Shown here: one piece after another, positions 48,701 to 60,840 of the stretch
How positions within the stretch are numbered: the stretch's first letter is position 1
Layout of the letters: each line of letters begins with the position of its first letter
Source: Acidobacteriota bacterium
GTDB taxonomy: Bacteria; Acidobacteriota; Blastocatellia; Pyrinomonadales; Pyrinomonadaceae
NCBI GenBank assembly: GCA_003222945.1
Contig: QHXM01000072.1
Span: 1-64,000 of the forward strand
DNA: 64,000 nt
Reading direction: 5' to 3'
The notes under the pieces: model-generated
Database searches by the model: none
The model's input: only the letters and a program-made list of their open reading frames with translations
Told to the model about the DNA's origin: nothing
Translations under genes and position numbers: made by a program

Positions 48701-50422
48701 ATGAAACGCACACCCCTTTTGCCCCTATTGTTAATCACGCTCCTCGTTCTTGCTTTCACCACCGAGATGACAAACGCACAAACAAATTCGTCACCCGCGA
48801 GTTTACGCCAGATGGCACAAGATTATTACAACTGGCGCGACCGGAACTATCCGGTTGACAGCAGCAACGAAGGCTTACACACGTGGGACAATCGCATCAC
48901 GGATTACAGCCTCGCATCCGTCATGTCTCGCCGCCAGCACATAAAAGACCTGCTTGCGCGCGTTAACTCGATGCAAACTACTTCATGGCAGAAGGATGAT
49001 CGAATTGACTGGCTGCTGTTTCGCGCAGAGCTTGAGCGCGTGGCCTTCTTCGACCGCGTGCTGAATTTTGAAGCGACAAATCCGCAGGTCTATGTTGACG
49101 AATGCACAAACGCCATCTTCTCGCTTCTCAAGAAAGAGTACGACGCGCCGCGCACGCGCGCACTTTCGGCCACAGCGAGATTGAAGCAGATGCCCGCCCT
49201 GCTTGAAGAGGGAAAGAAGAATCTCACAAAACCGGTCCGCCTCTATGCGCAACTCGCCATAGAGGCCGCCCGCTCAATAGACTCTCTCTTTCAAGATAGC
49301 CTTATGACATTGGCGCGCGCGTCCTCGCCCGCAGAACGAGATGATCTTGTGAAGGCGCGTGACGCTGCGCTCAGTAGCATTCACGGCTTCGCAGACTGGT
49401 TGGAAGGTAGGCTTCAAGGCATGGTCGCCTTCGCGCCTATGGGCGAGGAGAACTACAACTATCTTTTGAAGCACGTCTATCTTCTCCCGCTCAACGCCGA
49501 ACAGGTAGAGATGTTGGGTCAAGCTGAATTAGCGCGTTATCGTGCTCTCGAATCTCTCTTACCAGACCCCACGCTCGCAGACCCTAACCCTGCGCGAAGC
49601 AAGAGCATTCCGAAAGATCAGGAAGCTTTCTTAAAAGCTTACGAACAGCGGCAGGCCGAGATGATCAGTTTCCTGCGCGACAACAATCTAGTAACGCTTC
49701 CCTCTTACTTGGGCACGTTCTACATACGCCAGCTTCCAGAGGCATTCAAACCGACAAGTCCGGGCGGCTTTATGAATCCACCGGGTAGGTACGACAAAGA
49801 CTCAAGCGGCTTCTACTTCATTCCGACCTACAATCCGCAGTCGAAGAACTTCTACATACGCGCAGCCATTGAAGACCCGCGCCCAATCTTAGGCCACGAA
49901 GGTATTCCGGGCCACTTTCTTCAACTCTCAATTGCAAACCATCTGATGGACGAGATACGCCGCCAACATTCTAACGGCATCTTCGTTGAAGGCTGGGCGC
50001 TCTACTGCGAAGAGATGTTGATGCGGACAGGGCTTTACCCTTTGAACTCCGCCTCGCAGGGCCAAATCCTACGCCTCTCTCGCTACCGCGCCGCGCGCAT
50101 TGGCGTTGATGTCAACCTGCACACAGGACGCTGGACCTTTGAGCAGGCGGTCAAATATTTTATGGAAGCAGGCGGCCTTGACCGTGAAGCAGCAGAAGGC
50201 GAAGCAGCGGGCGCTGCATCCAGCCCCACGCAGAAGATTTACTACATCGTCGGCAAGTGGCAGATCATGCGCCTTCTTGGTCGCTACAGAGATCGTCAGG
50301 GAGCAAACTTTCGTCTGGGCGGGTTTCACGATGAACTGATAAGCCACGGAAGCCTGCCTGTTTCCGTTCTCGAATGGATAATGCTCGACGATCCATCATC
50401 TTTAGAACAAGCGCTTCACTAA
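48701..50422 (+). CDS. DUF885-family secreted protein (putative zinc carboxypeptidase-like)
   Basis: Signal peptide; ILGHEGIPGHFLQL, FVEGWALYCEEMLMRTGLY motifs. Confidence 0.87.
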   Translation: MKRTPLLPLLLITLLVLAFTTEMTNAQTNSSPASLRQMAQDYYNWRDRNYPVDSSNEGLHTWDNRITDYSLASVMSRRQHIKDLLARVNSMQTTSWQKDDRIDWLLFRAELERVAFFDRVLNFEATNPQVYVDECTNAIFSLLKKEYDAPRTRALSATARLKQMPALLEEGKKNLTKPVRLYAQLAIEAARSIDSLFQDSLMTLARASSPAERDDLVKARDAALSSIHGFADWLEGRLQGMVAFAPMGEENYNYLLKHVYLLPLNAEQVEMLGQAELARYRALESLLPDPTLADPNPARSKSIPKDQEAFLKAYEQRQAEMISFLRDNNLVTLPSYLGTFYIRQLPEAFKPTSPGGFMNPPGRYDKDSSGFYFIPTYNPQSKNFYIRAAIEDPRPILGHEGIPGHFLQLSIANHLMDEIRRQHSNGIFVEGWALYCEEMLMRTGLYPLNSASQGQILRLSRYRAARIGVDVNLHTGRWTFEQAVKYFMEAGGLDREAAEGEAAGAASSPTQKIYYIVGKWQIMRLLGRYRDRQGANFRLGGFHDELISHGSLPVSVLEWIMLDDPSSLEQALH

Positions 50423-50479
50423 ATTCCATTTTCGTTATGTCGGAAGCGCGGTCTAATTATTCTTTAACCTCTAAAGCGT

Positions 50480-50585
50480 TTTTTCACCATAGAGGACACA
50501 GAGGAAATAATTTGAAATCAAAATCTGAAATCTCAAACCCTCTATCTCTAATTTCTAATCCCCCTCTGTGCCCTCTGTGGGAAAA
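50480..50585. repeat. Inverted CACAGAG-type repeat island 7
   Basis: TTTTCACCATAGAGGACACAGAGG ... CCTCTGTGCCCTCTGTGGGAAAA (imperfect inverted repeat); also heptamers in GAAATCAAAATCTGAAATCTC. Confidence 0.7.
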
Positions 50586-50729
50586 TTCATCTCGCCTGAC
50601 ACGCATAGATAGAGAAACCAATATGTGAAGCAATCAACTTAACGACTTGGAACGCGAACAGTAAGCAGCGTATGATTGTTGCTTAACATCTTATCGCCGC
50701 ATATTCGGAGTAATTCAAAGAAGTAGATA

Positions 50730-51728
50730 ATGTCTGGTTTGCTCAAAGATTCTTATAATCGTCAGATACGCGACCTGCGCGTGTCTTTAACGGATCGCTG
50801 TAACTTCCGCTGCTTTTACTGCCTGCCGCACGGCGAGCCGCCCGTAGCGCCGAAAGAGCAAATGCTCTCTTACGAAGAGATCGAATACGTCTCAGAGATT
50901 TTCGTCTCGCTCGGAATTGAAAAGATTAGATTGACGGGCGGCGAGCCTATGATGCGCCGCGACATAGAAACCGTCATACGAAAACTCTCGGCCTTGAAGC
51001 CGCGCCTGCACGACCTGGCCTTGACGACCAACGGATATTTTCTGCCCGACCGTGCCGAGGAGTTGAAAGAAGCGGGACTCGACCGCATCACTATTAGCCT
51101 CGACAGCTTGAAACGCGATGTGTTCAAAAGGATGACTGGCATTGATGTATTGGACCGAGTGTTGGAAGGAATCGAAGCGGCTAAGCGCGCAGGGTTGAAA
51201 CCGATAAAGATCAACGCAGTCATAGTGCGCGGCCACAATGAATGCGAGGTCGCGGACTTCGCTCGGTTCGCGCGCGAGCATGACGTGTGGATGCGCTTCA
51301 TAGAGTTCATGCCGCTCGATTCCGGCCACGAATGGTCGCGTGAGATGGTTGTGTCGGGGCGCGAGATTCGTGAAAGAATCGAAGAGCGATTTTCGCTCGT
51401 CCCTCTCAAAGTCCCGCGCGGTTCAGAGACATCTTCGCGCTATCGCTTCGCGGACAATGCTCCCGGCGAGATAGGCATCATCGCGCCCGTAACGGAACCC
51501 TTCTGCGGCGCTTGCTCGCGCATACGCTTGACCGCCGACGGGCAGATAAGAACCTGTCTCTTCTCAACAGTCGAACACAGTTTGCGCGATGTTGTGAGAA
51601 GCGGAGCGACGCGCGCTGAAGTCGTAGAGTTCATCGAATCAGTTGTCGAGAAGAAAGAGCCGCGCCACTACATCAACGATCCCGAGTTTCGCCAGCCCGC
51701 GCGAACAATGAGCTTTATCGGCGGATAG
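50730..51728 (+). CDS. moaA: GTP 3',8-cyclase
   Basis: LRVSLTDRCNFRCFYCLPHG (CxxxCxxC), RLTGGEPMMRRDIE, FCGACSRIRLTADGQIRTCLFS. Confidence 0.95.
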   Translation: MSGLLKDSYNRQIRDLRVSLTDRCNFRCFYCLPHGEPPVAPKEQMLSYEEIEYVSEIFVSLGIEKIRLTGGEPMMRRDIETVIRKLSALKPRLHDLALTTNGYFLPDRAEELKEAGLDRITISLDSLKRDVFKRMTGIDVLDRVLEGIEAAKRAGLKPIKINAVIVRGHNECEVADFARFAREHDVWMRFIEFMPLDSGHEWSREMVVSGREIRERIEERFSLVPLKVPRGSETSSRYRFADNAPGEIGIIAPVTEPFCGACSRIRLTADGQIRTCLFSTVEHSLRDVVRSGATRAEVVEFIESVVEKKEPRHYINDPEFRQPARTMSFIGG

Positions 51729-51758
51729 AATCTTCAAGGAAGAGGAGCACGAGTTTTA

Positions 51759-52319
51759 ATGTTGACGAATGGACAAGAGGTGGCAACGCTCGCGGGCGGA
51801 TGCTTCTGGTGTCTGGAAGCGGTCTTTGATGATCTGCGAGGAGTTGAGTCTGTCGAATCAGGATATGCTGGCGGTGATATTCCAAACCCAACTTACCAAC
51901 AGGTCTGCACAGGAAAGACAGGACACGCCGAAGTCGTGCAGGTAACTTTCGACCCTGATGTTGTTTCGTTCCGAGAGATTTTGGAAGTCTTCTTCGCAAT
52001 CCACGACCCCACGACTTTGAACCGTCAGGGCGCAGACATAGGCACGCAGTATCGCTCTGCCATCTTCTATCATTCGCCGGAGCAGAAAGAGGTTGCCGAA
52101 AAGTTAATCGCTGAATTGAACGCTGAAAACATTTGGGACGCACCCATCGTCACTGAGGTCGTTCCGTTCAAAGAACTCTACGTTGCCGAAGATTATCATC
52201 AGGAGTATTTCGCTAATAATCCTTCGCAACCTTACTGCCGCGCGGTCGTCGCGCCAAAGGTCGTAAAGTTTCGGCAGAAATTTTTAGGGAAACTGAAGAG
52301 CCGACAGCAGAACGCTTGA
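51759..52319 (+). CDS. msrA: Peptide-methionine (S)-S-oxide reductase
   Basis: ATLAGGCFWCLEAVFDDLRGVESVESGYAGG; AEDYHQEYF motif. Confidence 0.95.
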   Translation: MLTNGQEVATLAGGCFWCLEAVFDDLRGVESVESGYAGGDIPNPTYQQVCTGKTGHAEVVQVTFDPDVVSFREILEVFFAIHDPTTLNRQGADIGTQYRSAIFYHSPEQKEVAEKLIAELNAENIWDAPIVTEVVPFKELYVAEDYHQEYFANNPSQPYCRAVVAPKVVKFRQKFLGKLKSRQQNA

Positions 52320-52383
52320 AGCAATCTGCTTTAACGGCTACGTTCGTCAAGTTGTTTGTAGTAAACTGCTACAAGAGCGAAAA

Positions 52384-54391
<2,008 letters not shown>

Positions 54392-54393
54392 AG

Positions 54394-54457
54394 AAGGTAA
54401 AAGGAAAAAGGGAAGAGAAAGAGCGCGCCTCTCATCTTCCCTTTTTCCTTTTACCTT
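54394..54457. terminator. Bidirectional hairpin of heptamer repeats between convergent genes (island 9)
   Basis: AAGGTAAAAGGAAAAAGGGAAGA / TCTTCCCTTTTTCCTTTTACCTT perfect 23-bp stem. Confidence 0.85.
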
Positions 54458-54468
54458 TGCCTTTTGCC

Positions 54469-55506
54469 TTACTTCGTGCCTTCGACAATGCTCATAGGTG
54501 ATTCCGTCGGAATAACTCTCGTCAACTTGAATCCGCCAGCAGCGAAGAGGTCTCTATACTCAGCCTCAGTCCGCTCGCGCCCGCCCGTCATGACGAGCAT
54601 TTGCAGGTCCATCATCTTGGCAAACGATGGTTCGTTGCCTTCGGGCACAACTGTTTCTACAAGGAGCAAGCGGCCTCCATCCACCATTGCGCTGTGGCAG
54701 TTCTTCAGAATCAAACGAGCGCGCTCTTCATCCCAGTCGTGAATGATTAGCTTCATCACGTAGGCGTCGCCGCCCGTCGGCACTGAATCGAAGAAGTCGC
54801 CGCCCAAGACTTCCGCCCGGTCCGATACTCCTTCCGCAGCGAGCCGCTCTTTCGCGCCTTCGACGACCGTTGGAAGATCAAATAGGACTCCGCGCGTGCT
54901 CGGATTCGCTTTGAGAATAGCGGAGAGAAGTGCGCCGTGACCGCCGCCCACGTCAACCAGTTTTCTGATTGAAGAGAAATCGTATGCGGGGACGACCGCC
55001 TTGATGACAGCTTCCGAAAGGTTCGTCATCGCTTCGTTGAAAGGCTCGAACGATTCCTTGTGCTCCGCGTAGTAGGGGAAGACTTCCGCGCCGTTTGCGA
55101 GCGTGAAAGCGGTCTCGCCTGTTCTTACGCTTTCGAGAAGATTGCCCCATGCCTTCCAGGACGAATTTTCCGCGAGGTGAATCGCCATCGCGCGGAATGA
55201 GTTCGGGCCTGACTGCAAAGGTTCTGCAAGCGGCGTTAGCCCAAAACGCTTCTGCTCATCCTCTGCAAAGATTCCGAGTCCGGCCAGAGCGCGCAGAACG
55301 CGATAGAGCATGAAGGCATTCGTGTTCGTAGCTCGCGCAAGCTCTTCGCTTGTCTTCGGTCCGTCTTTCAGAAGGTCCGCTATGCCTAAGCGTGCCGCTA
55401 CATAGATTGATTGCGTGGTCCAGAAGCCCGTAGCCATCTGAAATAGAGCCATCTGCGGCGGCACATCGGGCTGATTGGGTGCAGTTCCTTTTTCCGTTGC
55501 ACTCAC
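54469..55506 (-). CDS. SAM-dependent O-methyltransferase (acetylserotonin/hydroxyneurosporene OMT-like)
   Basis: LVDVGGGHGALLSAILKANPSTRGVLFDLPTVV, GGDFFDSVPTGGDAYVMKLIIHDWDEERARLILKNC. Confidence 0.9.
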   Translation of the reverse strand: MSATEKGTAPNQPDVPPQMALFQMATGFWTTQSIYVAARLGIADLLKDGPKTSEELARATNTNAFMLYRVLRALAGLGIFAEDEQKRFGLTPLAEPLQSGPNSFRAMAIHLAENSSWKAWGNLLESVRTGETAFTLANGAEVFPYYAEHKESFEPFNEAMTNLSEAVIKAVVPAYDFSSIRKLVDVGGGHGALLSAILKANPSTRGVLFDLPTVVEGAKERLAAEGVSDRAEVLGGDFFDSVPTGGDAYVMKLIIHDWDEERARLILKNCHSAMVDGGRLLLVETVVPEGNEPSFAKMMDLQMLVMTGGRERTEAEYRDLFAAGGFKLTRVIPTESPMSIVEGTK

Positions 55507-55585
55507 GAGTTAAATTCTCCTTAAAAGTAATTTTTAAGATTGCATTGAAGAATAGGTTTGAGTTGAAGAAGAGTGTAAGCGTCTT

Positions 55586-55933
55586 TCATTCTGGATTCTG
55601 ATTGATGATCTTTGCTTCAATCCTTTCGATGCCTTCGTGCGCGATGGCGAACATTATGCAGTCCTCGCCTTCGAGCGCGATGGGGTTATGAGCCGAGCCT
55701 GCTTCGTTGATTATGTAATCGCCCGCGCGGTGCTCACCATTAGAATCGCGGTAGCCGCCCTGAAGAATTAAGACTTCCTCGACGCCTACGTGAAGATGCG
55801 CGGGGTATCCGCAGCCGGGCTGCATTCGTATGAAAACGGTCGCACCACATGTCTTTTCGTCACGACGCAGGATGTTCAGGAAAACTCCATTGTGCCGCGT
55901 CTCACGCCATTCAATTGTAGAAAAGTCGAACAT
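55586..55933 (-). CDS. Cupin-domain protein (ChrR-like)
   Basis: TVFIRMQPGCGYPAHLHVGVEEVLILQGGYRDSNGEHRAGDYIIN. Confidence 0.82.
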   Translation of the reverse strand: MFDFSTIEWRETRHNGVFLNILRRDEKTCGATVFIRMQPGCGYPAHLHVGVEEVLILQGGYRDSNGEHRAGDYIINEAGSAHNPIALEGEDCIMFAIAHEGIERIEAKIINQNPE

Positions 55934-55944
55934 CGCAGAAAAGC

Positions 55945-56012
55945 AGAAGTCAGAAGTCAGGAGCCAGAATAATAAAGCTGAAACCCGCTTTTATTTTATT
56001 CTGAATTCTGCC
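55945..56012. repeat. Heptamer-repeat island 10
   Basis: CAGAAGTCAGAAGTCAGGAG heptamers; AGAATAATAAAGC ... GCTTTTATTTTATTCT imperfect stem. Confidence 0.55.
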
Positions 56013-56229
56013 TTTCGTTGTGATCTACTATCTCTGTGATTGATGAGAAAGGTATTTTGATTATCTCGCCATCGCCGCGTTCTATTTTGACGCTGGGCGT
56101 TGTGAGCGCTTGCGTCATCTTCATGCTGCGGACTATGCCGCGTATGCGGATACCGTCCGAAGTAATAACCTCCACGTTGTCCTTGCCGTAGAGCGGACGC
56201 AGGGCTGCGAGGGCTTTTGTAACTTCCAC
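55996..56229 (-). CDS. Small hypothetical protein, Sm-like fold possible
   Basis: 77 aa: VEVITSDGIRIRGIVRSMKMTQALTTPSVKIERGDGEIIKIPFSSITEI. Confidence 0.5.
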   Translation of the reverse strand: MEVTKALAALRPLYGKDNVEVITSDGIRIRGIVRSMKMTQALTTPSVKIERGDGEIIKIPFSSITEIVDHNERQNSE

Positions 56230-56657
56230 TGTTTGTTCACCGCGCTTTCTTCATTTATTGATAGTCGCCTCTTGATCGAATACAAAGAAGACTCTGAACC
56301 TCTTTTAATCTTCAGCATTAAGCGTGCCGCAAAAGAGTTGATAAAGAGAGAGCAATCTTGCCGTACTCACCGATTGAAATCTTTCGACTAATATACCGCG
56401 ACGTGATGATTAACGGCAATGAAATAAGTGGCTGGAATGTGCGGGCTTGAATCTCAGAGCGCGGGTAAACTTCTATTTCTGAGTTGAGATGTTAATCAAG
56501 TAAGAGATTGATCGTTTATCTATTAGGCGTGGAAAGCCAAGCAGAAGTCTCGGCTTCTTTTATTTCTGGATTTGCTGCAACTTGATAGCTACGTATGGCG
56601 TATAAAGGTTCGGAAATTGAGACGAGGATTCATCCTACCCTTCTTCTAAGTGTTAGA

Positions 56658-57701
56658 ATGTTTGCCATGAAAACTGAAGCCCACAGGGAAACTTATGGCG
56701 CTAGCGTGCATGATGTGAGCGCCTGCCCGAATTGCCGAACGCTGATGCCGAGCGAGATGCGCTTTTGTCGCGCGTGCGGCTGTCGTCTTGGCGAAGGCGT
56801 CGAGGAATACACAGAGACCGTTCGGTTCGACAACGCCCCACATACTGCGCGTAACCAAAAGTCTAAGACAGCCGCGCCTGTGCCGCCCATTGTTCCGCCC
56901 TTTGGCGCAAGAAACTGGGCAACTTTCGCGCACAATACCAGAGAGCAAGCCATGAGCGCGACCGCTGGCTTGAGCCGCTTGCGCGTGGGGCGTGCGTGCA
57001 AGCGCGTGCCCAAGTGGATGATCTGGGTCTTTCTGCCTATCTTCGCGGTCACAATGTTAGGCAGCATGTCACAGCGCTCAAGCATTAGGTCCAGAGGACG
57101 CTCTGCGGCAATGGCGAGCACGACTGACGCAAGCCTGGGCGGTCATTACAAAACTGCTCAGGGCGCGGCTCTTGTTCAAGACGTTTCGCCTCCAGGCTCT
57201 GCTATGGATAAGGCAGGACTTCTGGGCGGCGATCTAATCACTAGCTTTGACGGCAAGCCCGTTAAAAGCGAGAGCGACCTGAACAATCTACTATCCAGCA
57301 TGCCGGTCGGTAAAACTATCGATGTTACTTTCACGCGCGACGGCGAAACTAAGACCGTGAAGCTTACTACTGTGTCCGAGAAAGAGAACGACAGGCTCGC
57401 GGGCATTTTCGATGATGGTCCGAAAGGTTTCTTGGGCGTAGAGGATAACTTCAAGCGCGTGCAAGTGCCGGGCACGAACATCTACGGTATGCAATTGCAG
57501 GATGTCTATAAGAATCGTCCCGCATATCTAGCGGGTTTGCGCGACGGCGACATCGTGATTGAGTTTAACGGGACTCCGATTCGCACCAGTGAAGAATTCA
57601 ACGCGCGTATTGATCGAGCAGCGCCCGGCAGTACGGTCAAGATCGTCGTTATGCGCGGCAGCGATCACCAAGAGTATATGGTTAAGATGGGCGAGGAATA
57701 A
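56658..57701 (+). CDS. Membrane-anchored protein with N-terminal zinc ribbon, TM helix and two PDZ domains
   Basis: CPNCRTLMPSEMRFCRACGCRLG; VQDVSPPGSAMDKAGLLGGDLITSFDGKPV; YKNRPAYLAGLRDGDIVIEFNGTPI. Confidence 0.85.
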   Translation: MFAMKTEAHRETYGASVHDVSACPNCRTLMPSEMRFCRACGCRLGEGVEEYTETVRFDNAPHTARNQKSKTAAPVPPIVPPFGARNWATFAHNTREQAMSATAGLSRLRVGRACKRVPKWMIWVFLPIFAVTMLGSMSQRSSIRSRGRSAAMASTTDASLGGHYKTAQGAALVQDVSPPGSAMDKAGLLGGDLITSFDGKPVKSESDLNNLLSSMPVGKTIDVTFTRDGETKTVKLTTVSEKENDRLAGIFDDGPKGFLGVEDNFKRVQVPGTNIYGMQLQDVYKNRPAYLAGLRDGDIVIEFNGTPIRTSEEFNARIDRAAPGSTVKIVVMRGSDHQEYMVKMGEE

Positions 57702-58034
57702 TCACGAGGGGCGCGCCTTTGAATATTCAGAGAGGCGCGCTTCCATCTCTCGTCTTACTTCTTCACGATCCTCTTCTCTTTCATCAGCTTCAAAAGTTTC
57801 AAACAGAGCGTAAGGAGTCTCGGATAGGAGGCGCAACTCCCAAGCTTCGCGCCCGGCGTGTGAGGGGCGAGCGAACCAGAGCGCGTCAATTGCAGAGTCT
57901 TCGATGAGCGCGTCTTCAAAAACTTCCGCCTCTAGCTCTTTCAGAAGAGAGCGCGTCTCCGGCTTTAGCAGCGCGCGTCTTAATCGCCAACCGTGCCTGG
58001 CGTAGGTTGCAATGATTTCATGGATGCGCTCCAT
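57702..58034 (-). CDS. Hypothetical acidic/basic helical protein
   Basis: 110 aa ORF; convergent with and immediately adjacent to the PDZ gene. Confidence 0.55.
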   Translation of the reverse strand: MERIHEIIATYARHGWRLRRALLKPETRSLLKELEAEVFEDALIEDSAIDALWFARPSHAGREAWELRLLSETPYALFETFEADEREEDREEVRREMEARLSEYSKARPS

Positions 58035-58102
58035 GCCTGTTTAGTCTCTAAGTGATAACGAAAGCCTTTCGTATCCTTCGCAGTTATTCGGGCAGCAGGA
58101 AT

Positions 58103-58486
58103 TTACTCGGAGTCTAATTTCCACTCGCCGTCTTCTTTAACGAAGCTCAAAGGTTTCCAGCTATCGGCTCTGGTCTGGACCTCGAGCGTTGCGCGGTCGC
58201 CCTCGATCTTCTCATTTCGGACCGCTGGCATTGCATCTGGAAGATTGACGTTGACAAGGATTTCATCAAGCGGCTTGCTGCGCTGCTTCGCCATCTCGTC
58301 CAGTTTGCTCAAAAGATTTTTCGAGATTGTTTTCTTCATGGCCTCCGCGTCCTTTTTCTTCGCTGCGTCGTAGAAGGCTTTGAACGTATCGGTCGGAGTT
58401 GATTTCTTCCCGCACGCTGCTGCGCCCATGAGCGCGATTGCCAGAAGCGTGATGATTGCAACCAGTCCTCTTCTATCTCTTTTCAC
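58103..58486 (-). CDS. DUF4878-like lipoprotein
   Basis: LLAIALMGAAACGKKSTPTDTFKAFYDAAKKKDAEAMKKTIS; RBS AAAGGAGAT upstream. Confidence 0.8.
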   Translation of the reverse strand: MKRDRRGLVAIITLLAIALMGAAACGKKSTPTDTFKAFYDAAKKKDAEAMKKTISKNLLSKLDEMAKQRSKPLDEILVNVNLPDAMPAVRNEKIEGDRATLEVQTRADSWKPLSFVKEDGEWKLDSE

Positions 58487-58782
58487 GACTTATCTCCTTT
58501 AAGTTTGCAGTAAGGCGAACGGCTGCCGAACGGCGTTCGCTTTTCGCTTTAGTTGAAGCGAGAATGCGCTCTCCACCCGGTTCACCTGAAATTTAAGGGC
58601 GGCGCAGTATATAACATTTTCCGCTCCAAAGCGCACGTCTAAACGCGCTCGTGCACACGCGCGCCGTCACCTGCAAGCTCGTCTGATGTGCGAGACGTTT
58701 GTTGACCTCAACAGCCGCCGCCAACTATCATCATCGCCGGAAACTGGCGCGCTTCGTCCCGATGTTCTAGTGTCGCGCGTGC

Positions 58783-59871
58783 GTGAGCCTTGCGACACTC
58801 GCCGGTAAAATCTCTATTCGTTTCGAGCGTTTCATGTTGCTAATGAAATTATCTTCCAGAGGGAAACCAGGAAGTCGCAAGTTGCGCGCGACCCTTTACA
58901 AAATTCGGCTGATAACTTTTGCCGCTCTCATCTCGCTCAACACGAGTTGCGCTTCCGTGAACAGCAACACCAACGGGCAGCAGCAGACGCGCGAGCGCAG
59001 AGTCGGGGCGAAAGATCAATCACAAAGTAATGCGAACTCTAAGGACGGAACAAATAGAACAGAGATGCAAGGTGAGAACCGAGAGACAGCATCCCCCTTC
59101 TACACTGCGCTGAAGAGGGCGCTCGATGCGCGTAAACTTAGGCTTGAGGACGTGTGCGACACTTCAGACCCGGTCTCGCGCAGAGTGTTGGAAGATTACG
59201 GCGCGATGTTTCTGGCCGATCAGAGCGTTATGCCTCCGCCCGTCTGCGTGTTCACGAGCGAGGCGGACGTTCTTGAGTTTCAAAGGCAGGCTAAGCCAAC
59301 TGCCGCGCAAATCGGAGGCTCTCGCATTGAGCTTCAACCCGCAGCAATGAAGGCATTGCTTGCGGCGCGCGAAGAGGCGCGCGCCGCTGGTCTTGACATC
59401 ACGCCGCGCGGAGGCACGGAGGCTGCGCGCCGAAGCTACGACGACACTGTGCGCCTCTGGAATACTCGTTTTTTTCCTGCGCTCGCGCACTGGAACAAGC
59501 TCGGACGATTATCCAAAGAGCAGGTAGAGCATCTCAGAAGCCTCGCTTTGCACGATCAGGTGGGCGAAGTTCTTGAGCTTGAAAAGACGGGCATCTACTT
59601 CAATACGGATTTCTCAAAATCAATTCTCTACTCAATAGCCGCGCCCGGCTCTTCGCAGCACATAGCAATGCTCGCCCTTGATGTAGAGCAGTTCTCGGAC
59701 GAACGCGTGCGAAAAATTCTGGCTCGTCACGGATGGTTTCAAACCGTCAAGAGCGACATGCCGCATTTCACTTATCTTGGATTGGACGAGCGAGATTTGC
59801 CTGCGCGCGGGCTTCGCGCTCTTTTAATTGGAAAGCAACTGTTCTGGATTCCGAACGTCAGTGGGGAATGA
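58783..59871 (+). CDS. Hypothetical lipoprotein, possibly peptidase M15-like
   Basis: LISLNTSCASVNSNTNG lipobox-like; C-terminal SSQHIAMLALDVEQFSDERVRKILARHGWFQTVKSDMPHFTYLG. Confidence 0.6.
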   Translation: MSLATLAGKISIRFERFMLLMKLSSRGKPGSRKLRATLYKIRLITFAALISLNTSCASVNSNTNGQQQTRERRVGAKDQSQSNANSKDGTNRTEMQGENRETASPFYTALKRALDARKLRLEDVCDTSDPVSRRVLEDYGAMFLADQSVMPPPVCVFTSEADVLEFQRQAKPTAAQIGGSRIELQPAAMKALLAAREEARAAGLDITPRGGTEAARRSYDDTVRLWNTRFFPALAHWNKLGRLSKEQVEHLRSLALHDQVGEVLELEKTGIYFNTDFSKSILYSIAAPGSSQHIAMLALDVEQFSDERVRKILARHGWFQTVKSDMPHFTYLGLDERDLPARGLRALLIGKQLFWIPNVSGE

Positions 59872-60840
59872 TTGATGAAACGCTGCCCGACATGCCAGCG
59901 CACTTATTCAGATAACACGCTCCGCTTCTGTCTTGAAGACGGAACACCGCTCGTCTCTGATTCTGCGCTTAGTTCTGACGCAACGCTTCTTATGGATTCG
60001 TCCAGCAACGAGCCTCCGCCGACAGAGATACTTCCTCTCGATTCAGCGCCGACCGTTCGCGCCTACGATATGGACGCGACCGAGCGCCGCAGGCAGCCCG
60101 CGCCGACGGCCAAACAGCAGGCGCGACCGACCATCAACGAGTTTCAGAATTCGGCTTCGCCCCTTGCGCCGAAGCAGCGCAGCACTTCGTCTGTCGTCGC
60201 CGTTACAGTAATTGGGACGATACTTCTTCTTGGCCTCGGCGGATTGGGCGCATGGTTGATCTTGAAGGACAGGAGCAATTCCGCGAGCGGCATCAATTCA
60301 AATGTTCTTGTGTCGAACAACAATCCCGGCTCGAACAGCAGCAACACGAACAGGCCGCCCGTGATCGTTTCAACTCCCAACGCCACTCCCAATGCCACTC
60401 CGTCGCAGACGGCGACTCCCTACGCCACGCCATCTTCTACGCCTACGGACACATCCACTGCGCGTAGAGAAGTGATGAATGCTCTGAACGGCTGGGTCGA
60501 GACGATGCGAGCGGGCAATCTGGATGCGCATATGGCCTACTACGCAGGCACGCTTCACACCTACTACCTGCAAAGCAACGTAAGCTCTATCCGCGTGCGA
60601 GCCTACATCGCTCCTGCGTTTGCTAAGTACACTTCGTTCGACGTGCGGCTCACAAACGTGCAGATAGATGTTGACCCATCGGGCGATAAGGCCACAGCAA
60701 CGTTCGACAAGACTTTCACCTTCAGCGGTGACAGCACTTATTCAGGCTCAGGCTTGAACCGTTTCTGGTTTGAAAAGTTTGGCAGTCGCTGGCTCATCAC
60801 AGGCGAGAAGGATTTGAAGACCTACTACATCAACAAATGA
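59872..60840 (+). CDS. Zinc-ribbon membrane protein with C-terminal SnoaL/NTF2-like domain
   Basis: MKRCPTCQRTYSDNTLRFCLEDGTPLV; TM helix SVVAVTVIGTILLLGLGGLGAWLIL; NGWVETMRAGNLDAHMAYYAGTLHTYY. Confidence 0.8.
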   Translation: MMKRCPTCQRTYSDNTLRFCLEDGTPLVSDSALSSDATLLMDSSSNEPPPTEILPLDSAPTVRAYDMDATERRRQPAPTAKQQARPTINEFQNSASPLAPKQRSTSSVVAVTVIGTILLLGLGGLGAWLILKDRSNSASGINSNVLVSNNNPGSNSSNTNRPPVIVSTPNATPNATPSQTATPYATPSSTPTDTSTARREVMNALNGWVETMRAGNLDAHMAYYAGTLHTYYLQSNVSSIRVRAYIAPAFAKYTSFDVRLTNVQIDVDPSGDKATATFDKTFTFSGDSTYSGSGLNRFWFEKFGSRWLITGEKDLKTYYINK

